Origin: Chloroflexota bacterium
GTDB lineage: Bacteria; Chloroflexota; Chloroflexia; Chloroflexales; Roseiflexaceae
Assembly: GCA_013388755.1 (NCBI GenBank)
Contig: JACAEQ010000097.1
Location: 24,997-88,996, forward strand
Direction: 5' to 3'
DNA length: 64,000 bases
Under the pieces are notes generated by a model, which did not search any database, had not been told where the DNA came from, and saw only the letters and a program-made list of their open reading frames with translations. Each line of letters begins with the position of its first letter. The stretch's first letter is position 1. The translations under genes were made by a program, and so were the position numbers. Below, piece after piece: positions 43,291-52,974 of the stretch.

Positions 43291-43328
43291 AACCGTATAA
43301 CTCCTGTTATTCATACGACTTACGTGGT
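43291..43328. repeat. Palindromic repeat family, copy 2
   Basis: AACCGTATAACTCCTGTTAT followed by TCATACGACTTACGTGGT; arms match those at 9929-9968 with several substitutions. Confidence 0.65.
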
Positions 43329-43393
43329 GGCATATTCCTGGCTCCGCTCTGCCGAAGGCAAGACGATCGGTTACGCGAGTCGCTCACTCGGGC

Positions 43394-43431
43394 GACCGCG
43401 TAACTCCTGTTATTAACACGACGTACGCGGT
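43394..43431. repeat. Palindromic repeat family, copy 3
   Basis: GACCGCGTAACTC at 43394-43406 faces GACGTACGCGGT at 43420-43431, 10 of 12 arm positions complementary. The following ..GCGTACC is shared with the fragment at 9801-9824. Confidence 0.7.
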
Positions 43432-43618
43432 GGCGTACCAGCAGGGTGGACTGGCGGGCTTTGTTCTGGCGGCGGGGCGTCTCTCATATAGCGGATAAGG
43501 ACGCAGCGCACTGCGTTCTGATGTGCTGCCGGGTGGCGTGGTCTCTGCTTTGTTATGGCCTGCGGCAGCGTGGCACTCCCGATCAAGGTGGCGGTGAAAC
43601 ATTGCTGGAAGCAAGGAC

Positions 43619-44578
43619 ATGATGGACGACATGTTGCACGAAATCCTGCGCGCGGCGCGGCGGTTGCGGCGCGCACTTCGACCGACGCCACTCGATGAGT
43701 CGATCCGGCTGGGGGCACTGACGGGCGGGCGGGCATTGCTGAAGCTAGAGAATACGCAGCCCACCGGGTCGTTCAAAGTGCGTGGCGCGCTGAATGTGCT
43801 GCTGTCGCTGCCACACCACACGCGCGAGCGTGGCGTAGTGGCAGCCTCGTCGGGCAATCATGGCGCGGCGGTGGCCTTTGGCGCGCTCACGCTGGGCGCG
43901 CCGGCGCTGATCTTTGTTCCCGAAGACACCTCGCCTGCCAAGGTGGCCGCGATCCGCGATTTTGGCGCCGAGGTGCGCGTGCATGGCGACGATTGCGTTG
44001 TCGCCGAAACCTACGCCCGCGCCTATGCCGCCGGGCAAGGCATGACCTATATCTCGCCGTATAACGACATACTGGTCGTAGGCGGGCAAGGGACGATCGG
44101 CGTCGAACTGGCGCGCCAGATTGATCGTCTTGACGTGGTGCTGGTCGCCGTCGGCGGCGGCGGGTTGATCGGGGGCATCGCCACGTATCTGAAGGCGGTG
44201 CAGCCGGATGTGCGGATCATTGGCTGCTCACCCGCCAGTTCGCCGGTCATGTACGAGTCGGTGCTGGCCGGCGAGATTGTGGCGCCACCGGTGTTGCCAA
44301 CACTCTCGGACGGTACGGCGGGCGGTGTGGAACAGGGGGCGATTACGCTGGAGCTGTGCCGTTCGCTGGTGGATGAGTGGGTGCTGGTGTCCGAGGAGGA
44401 GATTGCTGCAGCGATGCGACTCATGATCGAGACGCAGCACACGCTGGTCGAGGGTGCCGCCGGCGCTGCCGTGGCGGGGTATTTGCGCCTCAAGGAAGAA
44501 ATGCGGGGGAAGACGGCGGCGATCGTCATTTGTGGCGGTAACGTGAGCCTGGCGACGTTGCGTGAGGTGCTGGGGTGA
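43619..44578 (+). CDS. Threonine/serine dehydratase-like PLP enzyme
   Basis: 319 residues of the fold-type II PLP family. NTQPTGSFKVRGA holds the Schiff-base Lys53; SSGNHGAAVAFGA is the SXGNHXXA phosphate/substrate loop; VAVGGGGLIGGIATYL is the glycine loop that holds the PLP phosphate; ICGGNVSLATL is near the end. It resembles catabolic threonine dehydratase and serine racemase, which lack the C-terminal ACT regulatory domain of IlvA. The expected reaction is L-threonine (or L-serine) to 2-oxobutyrate (or pyruvate) and ammonia. ATG 43619, 43622 and 43631 are all possible starts; the weak GGAAGCAAGGA favours the first two. Confidence 0.88.
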   Translation: MMDDMLHEILRAARRLRRALRPTPLDESIRLGALTGGRALLKLENTQPTGSFKVRGALNVLLSLPHHTRERGVVAASSGNHGAAVAFGALTLGAPALIFVPEDTSPAKVAAIRDFGAEVRVHGDDCVVAETYARAYAAGQGMTYISPYNDILVVGGQGTIGVELARQIDRLDVVLVAVGGGGLIGGIATYLKAVQPDVRIIGCSPASSPVMYESVLAGEIVAPPVLPTLSDGTAGGVEQGAITLELCRSLVDEWVLVSEEEIAAAMRLMIETQHTLVEGAAGAAVAGYLRLKEEMRGKTAAIVICGGNVSLATLREVLG

Positions 44579-44661
44579 TACGTGGCTGGCCAGGTGCAGG
44601 TGGTACAATGGCGCGGGTCGCCAGAGCTGGTGATCTGCCTGCTCAGAAAGGATAACCCTCC

Positions 44662-45414
44662 ATGGCACGAATCCCGATCGCGCTGCAACTCTATTCAGTG
44701 CGTGATGATGCAGCGCGCGACCTGCAGGGCGTACTGGCCGCCGTGGCGAAGATGGGCTACGAGGGGGTAGAATTTGCCGGGTACTACGGCCACGATGCGA
44801 AAACCATTCGTGGCTGGCTCGACGAGTATGGTCTGAAAGTCGCCGGCGCGCACGTCGGCATTGATACCTTGCTGGGCGATGAGCTCCAGCGATCGATTGC
44901 GTTCCACCAGATCCTGGGGAACACCAACCTGATTGTGCCGGGCCTGGCCGAGCAGTGGCGTAACTCGCGCGCCGCATGGCTGAAGACAGCCGAAACGATG
45001 AATGAGATTGCCGCAGCGTTGAAGCCGTACGGTATGCGCACAGGCTACCATAACCACCACATCGAGTTTGTGCCGCTCGACGGTGAATTGCCGTGGGACA
45101 CATTCTTCGGCAATACAACGCCTGATGTCATAATGCAGTTTGATACCGGTAATGCGCTGCATGGCGGCGCGCAGGCTGGCCCGTTTCTGCGCCGCTACCC
45201 GGGCCGCGCGATAACGGTTCACCTCAAGGAGTACGCGGCCGGCAACGACAAGGCATTGATTGGCGAGGGCGATGTGCCGTGGCAGGAGATCTTTACGTTA
45301 TGTGAAACGATTGGCGCAACCGAGTGGTACATTGTCGAGCAGGAGAGCTACGCCTATCCACCGCTGGAATGCGTTGATCGCTGCCTGCAGGCATTGCGGG
45401 CAATGGGCAGGTAA
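44662..45414 (+). CDS. Sugar phosphate isomerase/epimerase-like TIM-barrel protein
   Basis: 250 residues of the AP-endonuclease-2-type TIM barrel. MARIPIALQLYSVRDDAARD is the usual opening of the IolE/xylose-isomerase-like group; GYEGVEFAGYYG, AGAHVGIDTL, GYHNHHIEF (metal-binding His residues), MQFDTGNALHGGA and ITVHLKEYA follow, then EWYIVEQESY. It probably interconverts sugar or inositol intermediates using a divalent metal; the substrate is unknown. AAAGGATAACCCTCC precedes the ATG. The gene ends ahead of a clear hairpin terminator. Confidence 0.88.
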   Translation: MARIPIALQLYSVRDDAARDLQGVLAAVAKMGYEGVEFAGYYGHDAKTIRGWLDEYGLKVAGAHVGIDTLLGDELQRSIAFHQILGNTNLIVPGLAEQWRNSRAAWLKTAETMNEIAAALKPYGMRTGYHNHHIEFVPLDGELPWDTFFGNTTPDVIMQFDTGNALHGGAQAGPFLRRYPGRAITVHLKEYAAGNDKALIGEGDVPWQEIFTLCETIGATEWYIVEQESYAYPPLECVDRCLQALRAMGR

Positions 45415-45439
45415 TGGCTCGTCCAGCGTTCTGAACGGC

Positions 45440-45463
45440 AAGGGCGGCTCACGGGCCGCCCTT
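45440..45463. terminator. Bidirectional hairpin terminator
   Basis: AAGGGCGGC-TCACGG-GCCGCCCTT, a perfect 9-bp stem with a 6-base loop, between the convergent isomerase-like and SH3b genes. The terminal A and T pairs suggest use in both directions. Confidence 0.75.
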
Positions 45464-45494
45464 CCTGGTAGTTGACCGGGCTACAAGCAAGCTG

Positions 45495-46586
45495 CTATTT
45501 GAGAAAGGCGCGGAATACCCATCCCTCGGTCTCGCCTGCGCGTACCCTGACCCAGGCATCGTTGCCGCTGCCCGATGTTTCGCCAAGTAACAATACTTCG
45601 TCATCGCGCGCCAGCGTGGTGACAACCGGCTGGTCGGTCGCCGGGCCGGCGCGCAGGTTCAGGCGGTCGCTGGCCACGCGGAGGACCTGCAGCGCTGGCG
45701 CTTGCGTCGGGGGGGCGGGCGTCGCCGCTATGACGGGTGGCGCTGGCGTGCCGGCGACGGTTGTGGGCGCGGGTGATGTGATAACTGCCGTGATTGCCGC
45801 GAGCGCCGGTTCGCGATACATATACCCCAGTGTTCCACATGCCAGCAGCACCAGCACGACCGCAAGTTTCCAGCCGGAACGCTGCGGCCGGGTGACCTCA
45901 GCCAGCGGCGCGGCAATGATCATCGGTTCCGGCTGAGCGGAGCGCACCGGTTGCCTGGCCGGGCGCTTGCGCAACATGACGAGTTGCGGTTCGTCATCCA
46001 TGAGGCGTTGATCCGTGCCGGCGTCGTCAGTTGCCGCCGGGGTCCGCACGGTGTATGGGTTCCGTCCGGCCGTTTCGTGCGCCTGTGGCGCCGGCGCGGT
46101 TCGCAGCGGGATCGCGATCAGGTTCTCCTGGCCGATGGTCATCGGCGCTGCCGACCCGGTGGACGCTGCGGCGCCTGGATCCACAGCTGGCACAGCTGCC
46201 GCCATCTGTGGCGGGATTGCCGCCTGGCGGAAGACGAACCGTGCCAGCAGGATTGCGAGCGGCAGCGCAATGACGATGCCTAGCACCGCCCCCACAACCG
46301 TTCCGTCGCGCCACGACGGATCGTCGCCGGGTTGCACCAGCGCCTGATGGAGCGTGGTTGTTGCCGCATGGACAAATGTCTGTGCGCCGCCAACGATCGC
46401 CAGAAAAGCGGCGCTGGCCGCGATCCCGTCCAGGATGTATGGCTGTGGACCGATGGAACGCCCGGCGAGTCGACGCGATCGGGTCCACCGCCGTTCCAGC
46501 TCGAGCAGGGATACCGCGCTCAGTATCAGTGCGGCGAGGATGGACGGCGAGCCAAGTTGCGCGACGAATGCCATGAGCGTTGCCAT
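45495..46586 (-). CDS. Membrane protein with C-terminal bacterial SH3 domain
   Basis: 363 residues. There are three N-terminal membrane segments (SILAALILSAVSLLEL; IAASAAFLAIVGGAQTF; VVGAVLGIVIALPLAILLA), a disordered Pro/Ala region, another membrane segment near residue 245-265 (LAVVLVLLACGTLGYM), then a linker and an SH3b domain at ~305-363 (LRVASDRLNLRAGPATDQPV, LLLGETSGSGNDAWVRV, EGWVFRAFL). SH3b domains usually bind peptidoglycan or peptides outside the membrane. It lies 17 bases downstream of the next gene's stop and is probably in one operon with it. Confidence 0.78.
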   Translation of the reverse strand: MATLMAFVAQLGSPSILAALILSAVSLLELERRWTRSRRLAGRSIGPQPYILDGIAASAAFLAIVGGAQTFVHAATTTLHQALVQPGDDPSWRDGTVVGAVLGIVIALPLAILLARFVFRQAAIPPQMAAAVPAVDPGAAASTGSAAPMTIGQENLIAIPLRTAPAPQAHETAGRNPYTVRTPAATDDAGTDQRLMDDEPQLVMLRKRPARQPVRSAQPEPMIIAAPLAEVTRPQRSGWKLAVVLVLLACGTLGYMYREPALAAITAVITSPAPTTVAGTPAPPVIAATPAPPTQAPALQVLRVASDRLNLRAGPATDQPVVTTLARDDEVLLLGETSGSGNDAWVRVRAGETEGWVFRAFLK

Positions 46587-46603
46587 ACGAGCCTCACACG
46601 AGT

Positions 46604-48505
46604 CTATTGGGGATCAGGGTCCTTCAGCGCATGCCGGAAGATCAACCAGTCTGGCTCGTCTTCGTCTGCGGGCGTTGCGGGCGAGGCGACATCGGGAGTG
46701 TGGATGGCGACAGGACGTTCTGCATCGTGCGATTGATGATCGATGTTCAACACGCCATACAGTGCTGTGGCCAGCAACTTGCAGCAACGCGGGTCATCAA
46801 CCCGGTCACACAGGGTTGGATCATCCGTCAGGCTGCAGATAATAGCTGCCGTGCGTTCCGGATGAGCGACAATCGTCCGCGCCCGGTAGGTAAACGCCGT
46901 CGAGCCAGAGGATTGAAGCAGTTCGATCCAGCGAGCCACCAGTTCGTGTATGGGAAGAGGCGCCGGTCTCCGTTCAGGAGGCGCCTCGTCCTCATGAGAC
47001 GGCGCAGCGGCATGCCATGCGGGTAGTGCGCTATCCGCGGTGTCACCGTCATGGTGCCCCTGAGCGAGTGCCGTCTGCCAGGCGATCCAGTCTGGCGTAT
47101 CATCAGTGGCATCCGGCAGTTGCATCTGCGCGGGGGCGGCGCTGAGGGTGGCCGGTTGATCGTCGTTGCCAGTCGCCAGCATGCCGGGGTCATCAACTAC
47201 TGGTGGTTCGAGCGGTGCGAGCCAGGGGGAAGCCGGGCCATCATCCTCGTCGATCGTTTCGAGGTCGTCCTGGTAGTGTTCCTGGTGAGGCGCATCATAT
47301 GGCACGCCCTTTGTAGCGAAGGTGGGCACATTGGCGGCGATAGCATCCCAGTCAAGTTCGGCGGCGCCATCTGCTTCAGGCGATGGATCGTGCGCCAGTG
47401 CTGCCGCGGTACTGGAGGGCGGCGCGAAAGATGACTCTGGCGCCGGTTCCGGCTCAACAATGAACACCTCGGTATGGGCAGGTTCATCAGCGGCAGCATG
47501 TGGCGCACCGGTGCTTGCAGACGCGGGCGCGGGCAACGCCAGGCGCGCCCGCAGTGGCCTGTGAAGTGGCCCGGGGTTATCCGTGAGCAACGGCGCGGCG
47601 GGTGGCGCGATCAGTGCTCGCCTTCCTGATCGCGCCTGAGCCGAAGGACGCAGCAATTCGAGATTGTCGGCGGCGAGCGTCGCCTTGAGTACCGCATCAT
47701 GCCACAACTCGTCGGTCATTGCCGTCGAGGCTTCGTGGTCCTGGTGTGGCGCAAAGTCTGCTGCGACACGCTGCAATGTGCGTTGCACCGCTTTACGCAA
47801 GGTATCTTCGGCGGTAGCGGCACTGTGCGGCTGGCTCTCACGGCTGCGCATGCGGTAGAAGCCACCGACCTGCACGTCGAACATCGCGCCCGGTTGATTA
47901 CTTTCGATGGTGAAATGCAGCACCAGCGGGTGTTCGCGAGTCTGCTCGCGCACAGCCTCGGCATACTGGCGAGCGTGGCTTTCGAGTTCGATCGCCACGT
48001 CAGCGCGGCGTAAGGCCAGGCCCAGTTTCTCAAAGCGGTCTGGAAGCTCGTTGCCGCTCGTCAGCGCCTCGACAAGATATTCCTTGAGCAGGCCGCTCTG
48101 TTCAATGCCGAGTGCCCGTGCGATCGCGCGGGCGCGCTGGGTGATCGCCTCCTCAAGTTCGCGCAGGACATCGGCATGCTCGATAGCCACGCGTTCTGGC
48201 CGCACCACCTGGTAGATCAGCCGCAGCGCCACAAGGAAGGTATACCCGATGTCACGCGATTCGAGTTGCAGATCGAGTTGGAGCAACCGCTCGCGCATAT
48301 CCACTTCGCGATACTCGAACGGCCAGTCGAGATAATCGGAGAGTGTGAGGCGAGCATTGGCGGGAAGGACCGAGACCAGCCGGCCCCGACGGGTAATGAC
48401 CAGCGCCACATGCGGGCTGGCAGTAAGTGGCGCGCACCGCAACACCTCACGCCAGGTGCGGCGGCGGATTGGTCCGATCAATGGTTCTGACTGGTTCGCC
48501 GACAT
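46604..48505 (-). CDS. Large hypothetical protein with charged N-terminal domain
   Basis: 633 residues from ATG 48505, with GGAG about 12 bases upstream. The N-terminal ~260 residues (WPFEYREVDMRERLLQLDL, VRPERVAIEHADVLRELEEA, helical ALGIEQSGLLKEYLVEALTS, ALRRADVAIELESHARQYAE) have a weak resemblance to band-7/SPFH-type domains, but I cannot confirm this. Residues ~290-560 are Pro/Ala/Asp-rich low complexity containing several short DWDAIA/DWIAW-like pieces. The C-terminus again looks folded (ELVARWIELLQSSGSTAFTY, PRCCKLLATALYGVL) and ends DWLIFRHALKDPD. No signal peptide. It is followed closely by the SH3b protein. Function unknown. Confidence 0.72.
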   Translation of the reverse strand: MSANQSEPLIGPIRRRTWREVLRCAPLTASPHVALVITRRGRLVSVLPANARLTLSDYLDWPFEYREVDMRERLLQLDLQLESRDIGYTFLVALRLIYQVVRPERVAIEHADVLRELEEAITQRARAIARALGIEQSGLLKEYLVEALTSGNELPDRFEKLGLALRRADVAIELESHARQYAEAVREQTREHPLVLHFTIESNQPGAMFDVQVGGFYRMRSRESQPHSAATAEDTLRKAVQRTLQRVAADFAPHQDHEASTAMTDELWHDAVLKATLAADNLELLRPSAQARSGRRALIAPPAAPLLTDNPGPLHRPLRARLALPAPASASTGAPHAAADEPAHTEVFIVEPEPAPESSFAPPSSTAAALAHDPSPEADGAAELDWDAIAANVPTFATKGVPYDAPHQEHYQDDLETIDEDDGPASPWLAPLEPPVVDDPGMLATGNDDQPATLSAAPAQMQLPDATDDTPDWIAWQTALAQGHHDGDTADSALPAWHAAAPSHEDEAPPERRPAPLPIHELVARWIELLQSSGSTAFTYRARTIVAHPERTAAIICSLTDDPTLCDRVDDPRCCKLLATALYGVLNIDHQSHDAERPVAIHTPDVASPATPADEDEPDWLIFRHALKDPDPQ

Positions 48506-48620
48506 ACCGAGTGCTCCGGAATGCCAGTCTATACGGCCTGTTACACCTCCTGGCATACATGTAACGAATCGCAATAATGTCGAGATACGCCAGATAACGA
48601 AATTGCTATCCTGGCGCCGG

Positions 48621-49907
48621 CTATGGCGAGGTCACGCCAGTGACGCCACCCACGGGCCGTTCATCGTGCCGGCGATCCTCGAGATGACGCACCGCAGGAA
48701 CCGCGAGCGCGGTCAACGCGATCAGCAGGCAGAGGATCCCGCCGAACAGATACCAGACCTGGACGCCGAACGTGTCGGCGATCGGGCCGGCCAGCACCAG
48801 ACCGAGCGGTGACATCGCCATTGAGATACTGCCGAGCACCGTAAAGACACGGCCCTGCATATCGGGAGCCACGACCGACTGGATGATCGCCATCAATGGT
48901 GCGTTAACCACCGATGACATCGCCCCGACAATCGCAACCGCTGCAAGCGCCAGCAGGAATGCATGCGACGGCGCGATCGCAATGGCCAGGATGCTGATCC
49001 CCAGACCGACCAGGCCAGACACAACCGTGTGCATACGACGGCGGAAGCCACCCCAGATACCGATGATGATGCCGCCTATCACGATGCCTGCGCCTTCGGC
49101 GGTATTCATCCATGCCAGCTGGAGCGCTGCGCCGCCGAAGTGCTTCGTCACCAGGATAGGGAGGAGCGAGAATGCCGGTGTCAATAACAGGTTGATCAGC
49201 GCTGCCATCGCCATCACGATTATCAGCCCCGGCCAGCGCCAGATGTAACGCAATCCGGCGATCATGTCGGCGACGACACTCGACCGTGATGTCTCGACCG
49301 TATGGATCGTGCGTGGTGGGCGTGGGATGCGTACCAGGCCAATACTGCAGACGGCGATCAGGGCTGTAACGACGTCAATCAGCATCAAGCCATGGAGCGG
49401 CCAGATAGCGATCAACAGCGCGCCAAGCGGCGGGGCAACGATATTCGTCGCGCCCTGGAGCATCTGGTTGAGGCCGGCCACGCGCGCCAGATGCCGATCG
49501 GGAACCATCAATGATGTTGAGGCCTGCATTGCCGGCCAGTGGAACGCGCCGGCGAGCGAACGCAGCGCCATAATGATGTACACATGCCAGATCGCGAGCG
49601 TCTCACTCCAGAACAGGTACGCGAGGATGGCGGCGCAGAGCGCGCCCGTCAGATCAGCGAGCATCATCACCGTGCGTCGGTCCCAGCGGTCGATCAGCGC
49701 CCCGGCAAGCGGGCCGACCAGAACGCCGGGCAGCAAGGTGGCAAGGGTTGCTGTCGCCAGCACTGTCGCCGATCCGGTTGTCGAGGTCAGCCACCAGATG
49801 ATGGCGAAGCCGGCCAGACCGCTGCCGAACAGCGAAAAGACCTGGCCGAGCCAGATAAGCGCGAAAGGATATTTCCAGGATGCGCCTGTGCGATCAATCG
49901 TAATCAT
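48621..49907 (-). CDS. MFS transporter, DHA3/EntS-like exporter
   Basis: 428 residues and about 12 membrane segments. IWLGQVFSLFGSGLAGFAIIW and the loop GALIDRWDRRTVMMLADL (MFS motif A) open the transporter; AIWPLHGLMLIDVVTALIAV and ALRSLAGAFHWPAMQAS follow, then GRVFTVLGSISMAMSPLGLVLAGP in the C-terminal half. This is the macrolide-efflux/enterobactin-exporter-like branch, so it probably exports a small hydrophobic compound using the proton gradient. The start at 49907 is supported by AAGGAAC upstream; the longer frame from 49940 is not. Confidence 0.87.
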   Translation of the reverse strand: MITIDRTGASWKYPFALIWLGQVFSLFGSGLAGFAIIWWLTSTTGSATVLATATLATLLPGVLVGPLAGALIDRWDRRTVMMLADLTGALCAAILAYLFWSETLAIWHVYIIMALRSLAGAFHWPAMQASTSLMVPDRHLARVAGLNQMLQGATNIVAPPLGALLIAIWPLHGLMLIDVVTALIAVCSIGLVRIPRPPRTIHTVETSRSSVVADMIAGLRYIWRWPGLIIVMAMAALINLLLTPAFSLLPILVTKHFGGAALQLAWMNTAEGAGIVIGGIIIGIWGGFRRRMHTVVSGLVGLGISILAIAIAPSHAFLLALAAVAIVGAMSSVVNAPLMAIIQSVVAPDMQGRVFTVLGSISMAMSPLGLVLAGPIADTFGVQVWYLFGGILCLLIALTALAVPAVRHLEDRRHDERPVGGVTGVTSP

Positions 49908-50176
49908 GGGTTCCTTGCCAGTAATCGTGCAAGCAGGCATGCGTCGTCATTGAACCATCGCCCCGCTTCTCTCAAGAGAATTGGTGATAAATCATGTTCA
50001 ACGGCCGAATATTACCATCATCGCTGAATATAGTCAAGAGATGGATGGTGATATTTGGTTTTGGATTGGTGAAATGTGCCATCAGGAATGCAAGTCACTC
50101 CGGGAAGGTAGCACGAATCTATCTGGTGCGATGCGGGGGGGACGGAAAGCACGAGAGGAAGCGTCCCGTCAGGATA

Positions 50177-50466
50177 CTATGCGCCAGGTAATTTCGGTCG
50201 GGTGGCGGGTGAGTGGCGCGCGGTGTGGCGTACGCCGGCGACCAGCAGTGCAGCCAGGGTTGCCAGGCTGATGATGCCGCCGGCAATGAAGGGCCAGGGA
50301 CGATGGACGAATGCGATGGTGTGCTGCCCCCGGGCACCACGCCGCCGCGCAGGGTGGAGTTGACCCGCAGGATTCGCGCCGGTTGGTCGTCAATATGCGC
50401 TGTAACGGCTCCAACGCTACCACCAGTATCGCCGACAGTCGCTTCAGGACCGAAATGCAGCCTCAC
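50177..50466 (-). pseudogene. C-terminal remnant of a YfhO-like membrane protein, frameshifted
   Basis: Reading away from the mutase gene, one frame gives AHIDDQPARILRVNSTLRGG and VVPGG, the C-terminal motif of YfhO/DUF-type membrane glycosyltransferase-like proteins (usually VDGxPAxIxRxN...RGVxVPAG). The next motif, GQHTIAFVHRPWPFIAGGI followed by a membrane segment and a TAG at 50177-50179, continues in a different frame. The switch lies at a run of five G (near 50328-50332); one more G would restore a single frame. No start codon or upstream membrane domain is present before the mutase stop, so this is a decayed fragment rather than an intact gene. Confidence 0.5.
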
Positions 50467-50492
50467 CGTCGTGGGTGCGACGCCCCCTCTTG

Positions 50493-52166
50493 CTAAACCA
50501 CGACGATCTCCTGGTACACCCCGAACACGTCACGCAACACGGCGCACATCTCGCCGATCGTCGCGTATGCGCGCACACAGTCGAGAATGGCGGGCATAAG
50601 ATTTTCCTGCCCTGCGGCGGCGGCACGCAATTCAGCCAGGCGGCGTTCCACGAGGGACCGGTCGCGGGTCGCGCGCACATGATTCAGTCGCTCCAGGTGG
50701 CGTGTCTCACCCTCCGGATCCATCGCCAGAATCGGAATCTCAAGCGGTGCCCTGGCTGCATACCGATTGACGCCGACCACGCCGCGCCGGCCGGTGTCGA
50801 CCTCGCGCTGGAAACGGTAGGCGGCGTCGGCGATCTCGGCCTGGAAGAAGCCGCGCCGGATAGCCGGGATGACGCCACCAAGATCATCAATCCGGCGGAA
50901 GTAGGCCAGGCACTCCTCTTCCATGCGGCTGGTGAGTGTTTCGACAAAGTACGAGCCACCCAGGGGGTCGACAGTATTCGCGACACCGCTCTCCTCAGCA
51001 ATGATCTGCTGTGTGCGCAGCGCGATGGTGACCGCTTTTTCGGAAGGCAGCGCAAGCGCCTCATCCATCGAGTTCGTGTGGAGCGACTGGCAACCGCCGA
51101 GCACGGCAGCCAGCGCCTGTAGCGCAGTGCGGACGATATTGTTCTCTGGTTGCTGAGCCGTCAGGGAGCATCCCGCCGTCTGCGCATGGAAGCGCAGCCA
51201 GAGCGAGCGCGGGTTCTGCGCGCCAAAGCGCTCGCGCAATGTGCGAGCCCAGATGCGCCGCGCCGCGCGATATTTCGCCACTTCTTCGAACAGGTCGTTA
51301 TGGGCGTTGAAGAAGAAACTGAGGCGTGGCGCGAACTCGTCCACGTTCAGACCGCGCTCAACGGCTGCCGCAACATACGCCAGGCCGTCCGCAAGGGTAA
51401 ATGCCAGTTCCTGCACTGCAGTGGCGCCTGCCTCGCGAATATGGTAGCCGCTGATTGACACCGGGTTCCATTGCGGCGTGTGATGTGTTGCGAACTCGAT
51501 CGTATCGACGACCAGGCGCATTGACGATTCGGGCGGGAAGATATATTCGTTCTGGGCGATATACTCCTTCAGAATATCATTCTGCAGCGTGCCGCGTAGT
51601 TGATTCCACGGAACGCCGCGCTGCTCGGCGACCGCCAGATACATGGCCCAGATGATTGCTGCCGGTGAATTGATCGTCATTGACGTACTGACCTGGTCGA
51701 GCGGCAGACCATCGAGCAGGATTTCCATGTCGCGCAACGAAGAGACCGCCACGCCACATTTGCCGAATTCACCGGCGACCAGCGGATCGTCGGTATCGCG
51801 GCCATAGAGTGTCGGCATGTCGAACGCGATCGAGAGCCCGGTCTGCCCCTGATCGAGCAGGTAGCGGAAACGAGCGTTGGTTTCTTCGGCGCTGCCGAAC
51901 CCGGCGAACATACGCATGGTCCAGAGTTTGCCGCGGTAGCCGGTGGGATGGACGCCACGAGTGAAGGGGTATGCTCCCGGCAGACCGATATCGCGTATCG
52001 GGTCAATCTGCGCCAGGTCGAGGGGGGTATACAGGCGCGCAACCGGCGTGCCCGAGACAGTGGTGAAATCGGCGTCGCGCTCGGGGGTGCGCTCAAGGGT
52101 CGAACGCAGGAGGGTGCGCTCCCATTCGTCGTAGGCCTCGCGGAACGTATTGATATTGTGGGACAT
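50493..52166 (-). CDS. Methylmalonyl-CoA mutase, large (catalytic) subunit
   Basis: 557 residues, matching the catalytic domain of split-type methylmalonyl-CoA mutase; the cobalamin-binding domain must be encoded elsewhere because it is absent here. Motifs: [116 protein letters not shown] and [13 protein letters not shown]. The enzyme interconverts (R)-methylmalonyl-CoA and succinyl-CoA. In Chloroflexia it serves propionate metabolism and the 3-hydroxypropionate bicycle. Start 52166 follows GGGAG; the frame upstream to 52280 is not coding. Confidence 0.92.
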   Translation of the reverse strand: MSHNINTFREAYDEWERTLLRSTLERTPERDADFTTVSGTPVARLYTPLDLAQIDPIRDIGLPGAYPFTRGVHPTGYRGKLWTMRMFAGFGSAEETNARFRYLLDQGQTGLSIAFDMPTLYGRDTDDPLVAGEFGKCGVAVSSLRDMEILLDGLPLDQVSTSMTINSPAAIIWAMYLAVAEQRGVPWNQLRGTLQNDILKEYIAQNEYIFPPESSMRLVVDTIEFATHHTPQWNPVSISGYHIREAGATAVQELAFTLADGLAYVAAAVERGLNVDEFAPRLSFFFNAHNDLFEEVAKYRAARRIWARTLRERFGAQNPRSLWLRFHAQTAGCSLTAQQPENNIVRTALQALAAVLGGCQSLHTNSMDEALALPSEKAVTIALRTQQIIAEESGVANTVDPLGGSYFVETLTSRMEEECLAYFRRIDDLGGVIPAIRRGFFQAEIADAAYRFQREVDTGRRGVVGVNRYAARAPLEIPILAMDPEGETRHLERLNHVRATRDRSLVERRLAELRAAAAGQENLMPAILDCVRAYATIGEMCAVLRDVFGVYQEIVVV

Positions 52167-52512
52167 CGTCGTCTCCCGGGTTACAAAAACAGGCGGCGGA
52201 TTCGGGCATGGCGCGACGGGCGAGTTTGCAGCGCACCGGCGAAAGCAGCGTCGCCGGCAGACGATCCCCCCGCGCGACAACGCGGTGTGTCACCATTATA
52301 ATACGCCGCCACGACATACCATACGACGGCAACGGCGTGCGCTTCTCCCGGAAGTGGTCTTTACCGTCGGCGGAGCGACAGCACCGGCGTGCGGGGGTTT
52401 CTTCCCGCCGTCGACCCTGCGGCACCTGCCGGGGCGTCGTAACGAGGCATACCCTGCCGTGTGGTAACTGCTTACGGTGCTGGCATCCCGGGCGATCGAA
52501 TGCGACCTGGTA
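52167..52512. other. Intergenic region (346 bp)
   Basis: Between the photolyase-related operon and the mutase gene. It includes a short copy of the AATGCGACCTGGTATCA motif near 52499-52516 and no recognisable gene. It probably contains the mutase promoter. Confidence 0.5.
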
Positions 52513-52962
52513 TCAGTCGTCGAAGAGTGGTCGCTGCCCGAACGCATACGGCTCCGCCGTTGCCCAGTAGCGCGAAAAGCGGCGTAGATCGAGCTTGCCG
52601 GCATACGCCAGAAACGGCGTGATCGGCAGCACGGCGACGGGCAATGTTCTACGCATATGTTCGCAGATCGTGCGAAACCGTGGGCTCGGGCTTTCGGCGG
52701 TTACGATTCCGTCGGCCCGGTGTTCAGCGGCAAACGCCAGCACTTCGGCTGCCACATCGCCGCGCCGGATGGTCACCGGCAATTCAAGCAGGCACTCATA
52801 CAGAAAGACGATCCGTTTCAGGCTGATGTGGTACTCCTCGAGCAACGCATCATCCCAGACCCAGAGCGCCGGCGCACCCGGATACGCCATCAGCGCCGGC
52901 CCACGCGGATCCAGGCAATCGCCATGGACCCAGATGATCGGAGTGTTGAACTGGCAGGTCAT
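52513..52962 (-). CDS. Stand-alone photolyase-like alpha/beta domain protein
   Basis: 149 residues resembling the N-terminal antenna-binding alpha/beta domain of photolyases and cryptochromes: TPIIWVHGDCLDPRGPALMA, then APALWVWDDALLEEYHISLK (the xWVWDD strand), LPVTIRRGDVAAEVLAFAAE and ADGIVTAESPSPRFR. The FAD-binding helical domain is missing. A protein with only the FAD domain is encoded two genes upstream in the same operon (53899-54702), so the two may form one split photolyase. Start ATG 52962 lies 12 bases after the acyltransferase stop. Homology call is by motif, moderately sure. Confidence 0.68.
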   Translation of the reverse strand: MTCQFNTPIIWVHGDCLDPRGPALMAYPGAPALWVWDDALLEEYHISLKRIVFLYECLLELPVTIRRGDVAAEVLAFAAEHRADGIVTAESPSPRFRTICEHMRRTLPVAVLPITPFLAYAGKLDLRRFSRYWATAEPYAFGQRPLFDD

Positions 52963-52974
52963 CGTCCGTACCCC

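Larger units (their letters stand above)
42814..43618. other. Repeat-rich intergenic region (805 bp)
   Basis: Divergent region between dnaN and the dehydratase gene, so both promoters should lie here. It holds a half copy of the GCGTAACTC palindrome family near 42970, two full copies at 43291-43328 and 43394-43431, and one copy of the GCGAAGCAATC repeat at 43169-43274. The short frames here consist of repeat sequence; I see no real gene and no DnaA-box cluster. Confidence 0.65.

Noticed and set aside
42814..43618. Possible replication origin next to dnaN
   Set aside because: No dnaA, recF or gyrB nearby, and no cluster of DnaA boxes (TTATCCACA-like) was seen in the repeat-rich intergenic region.
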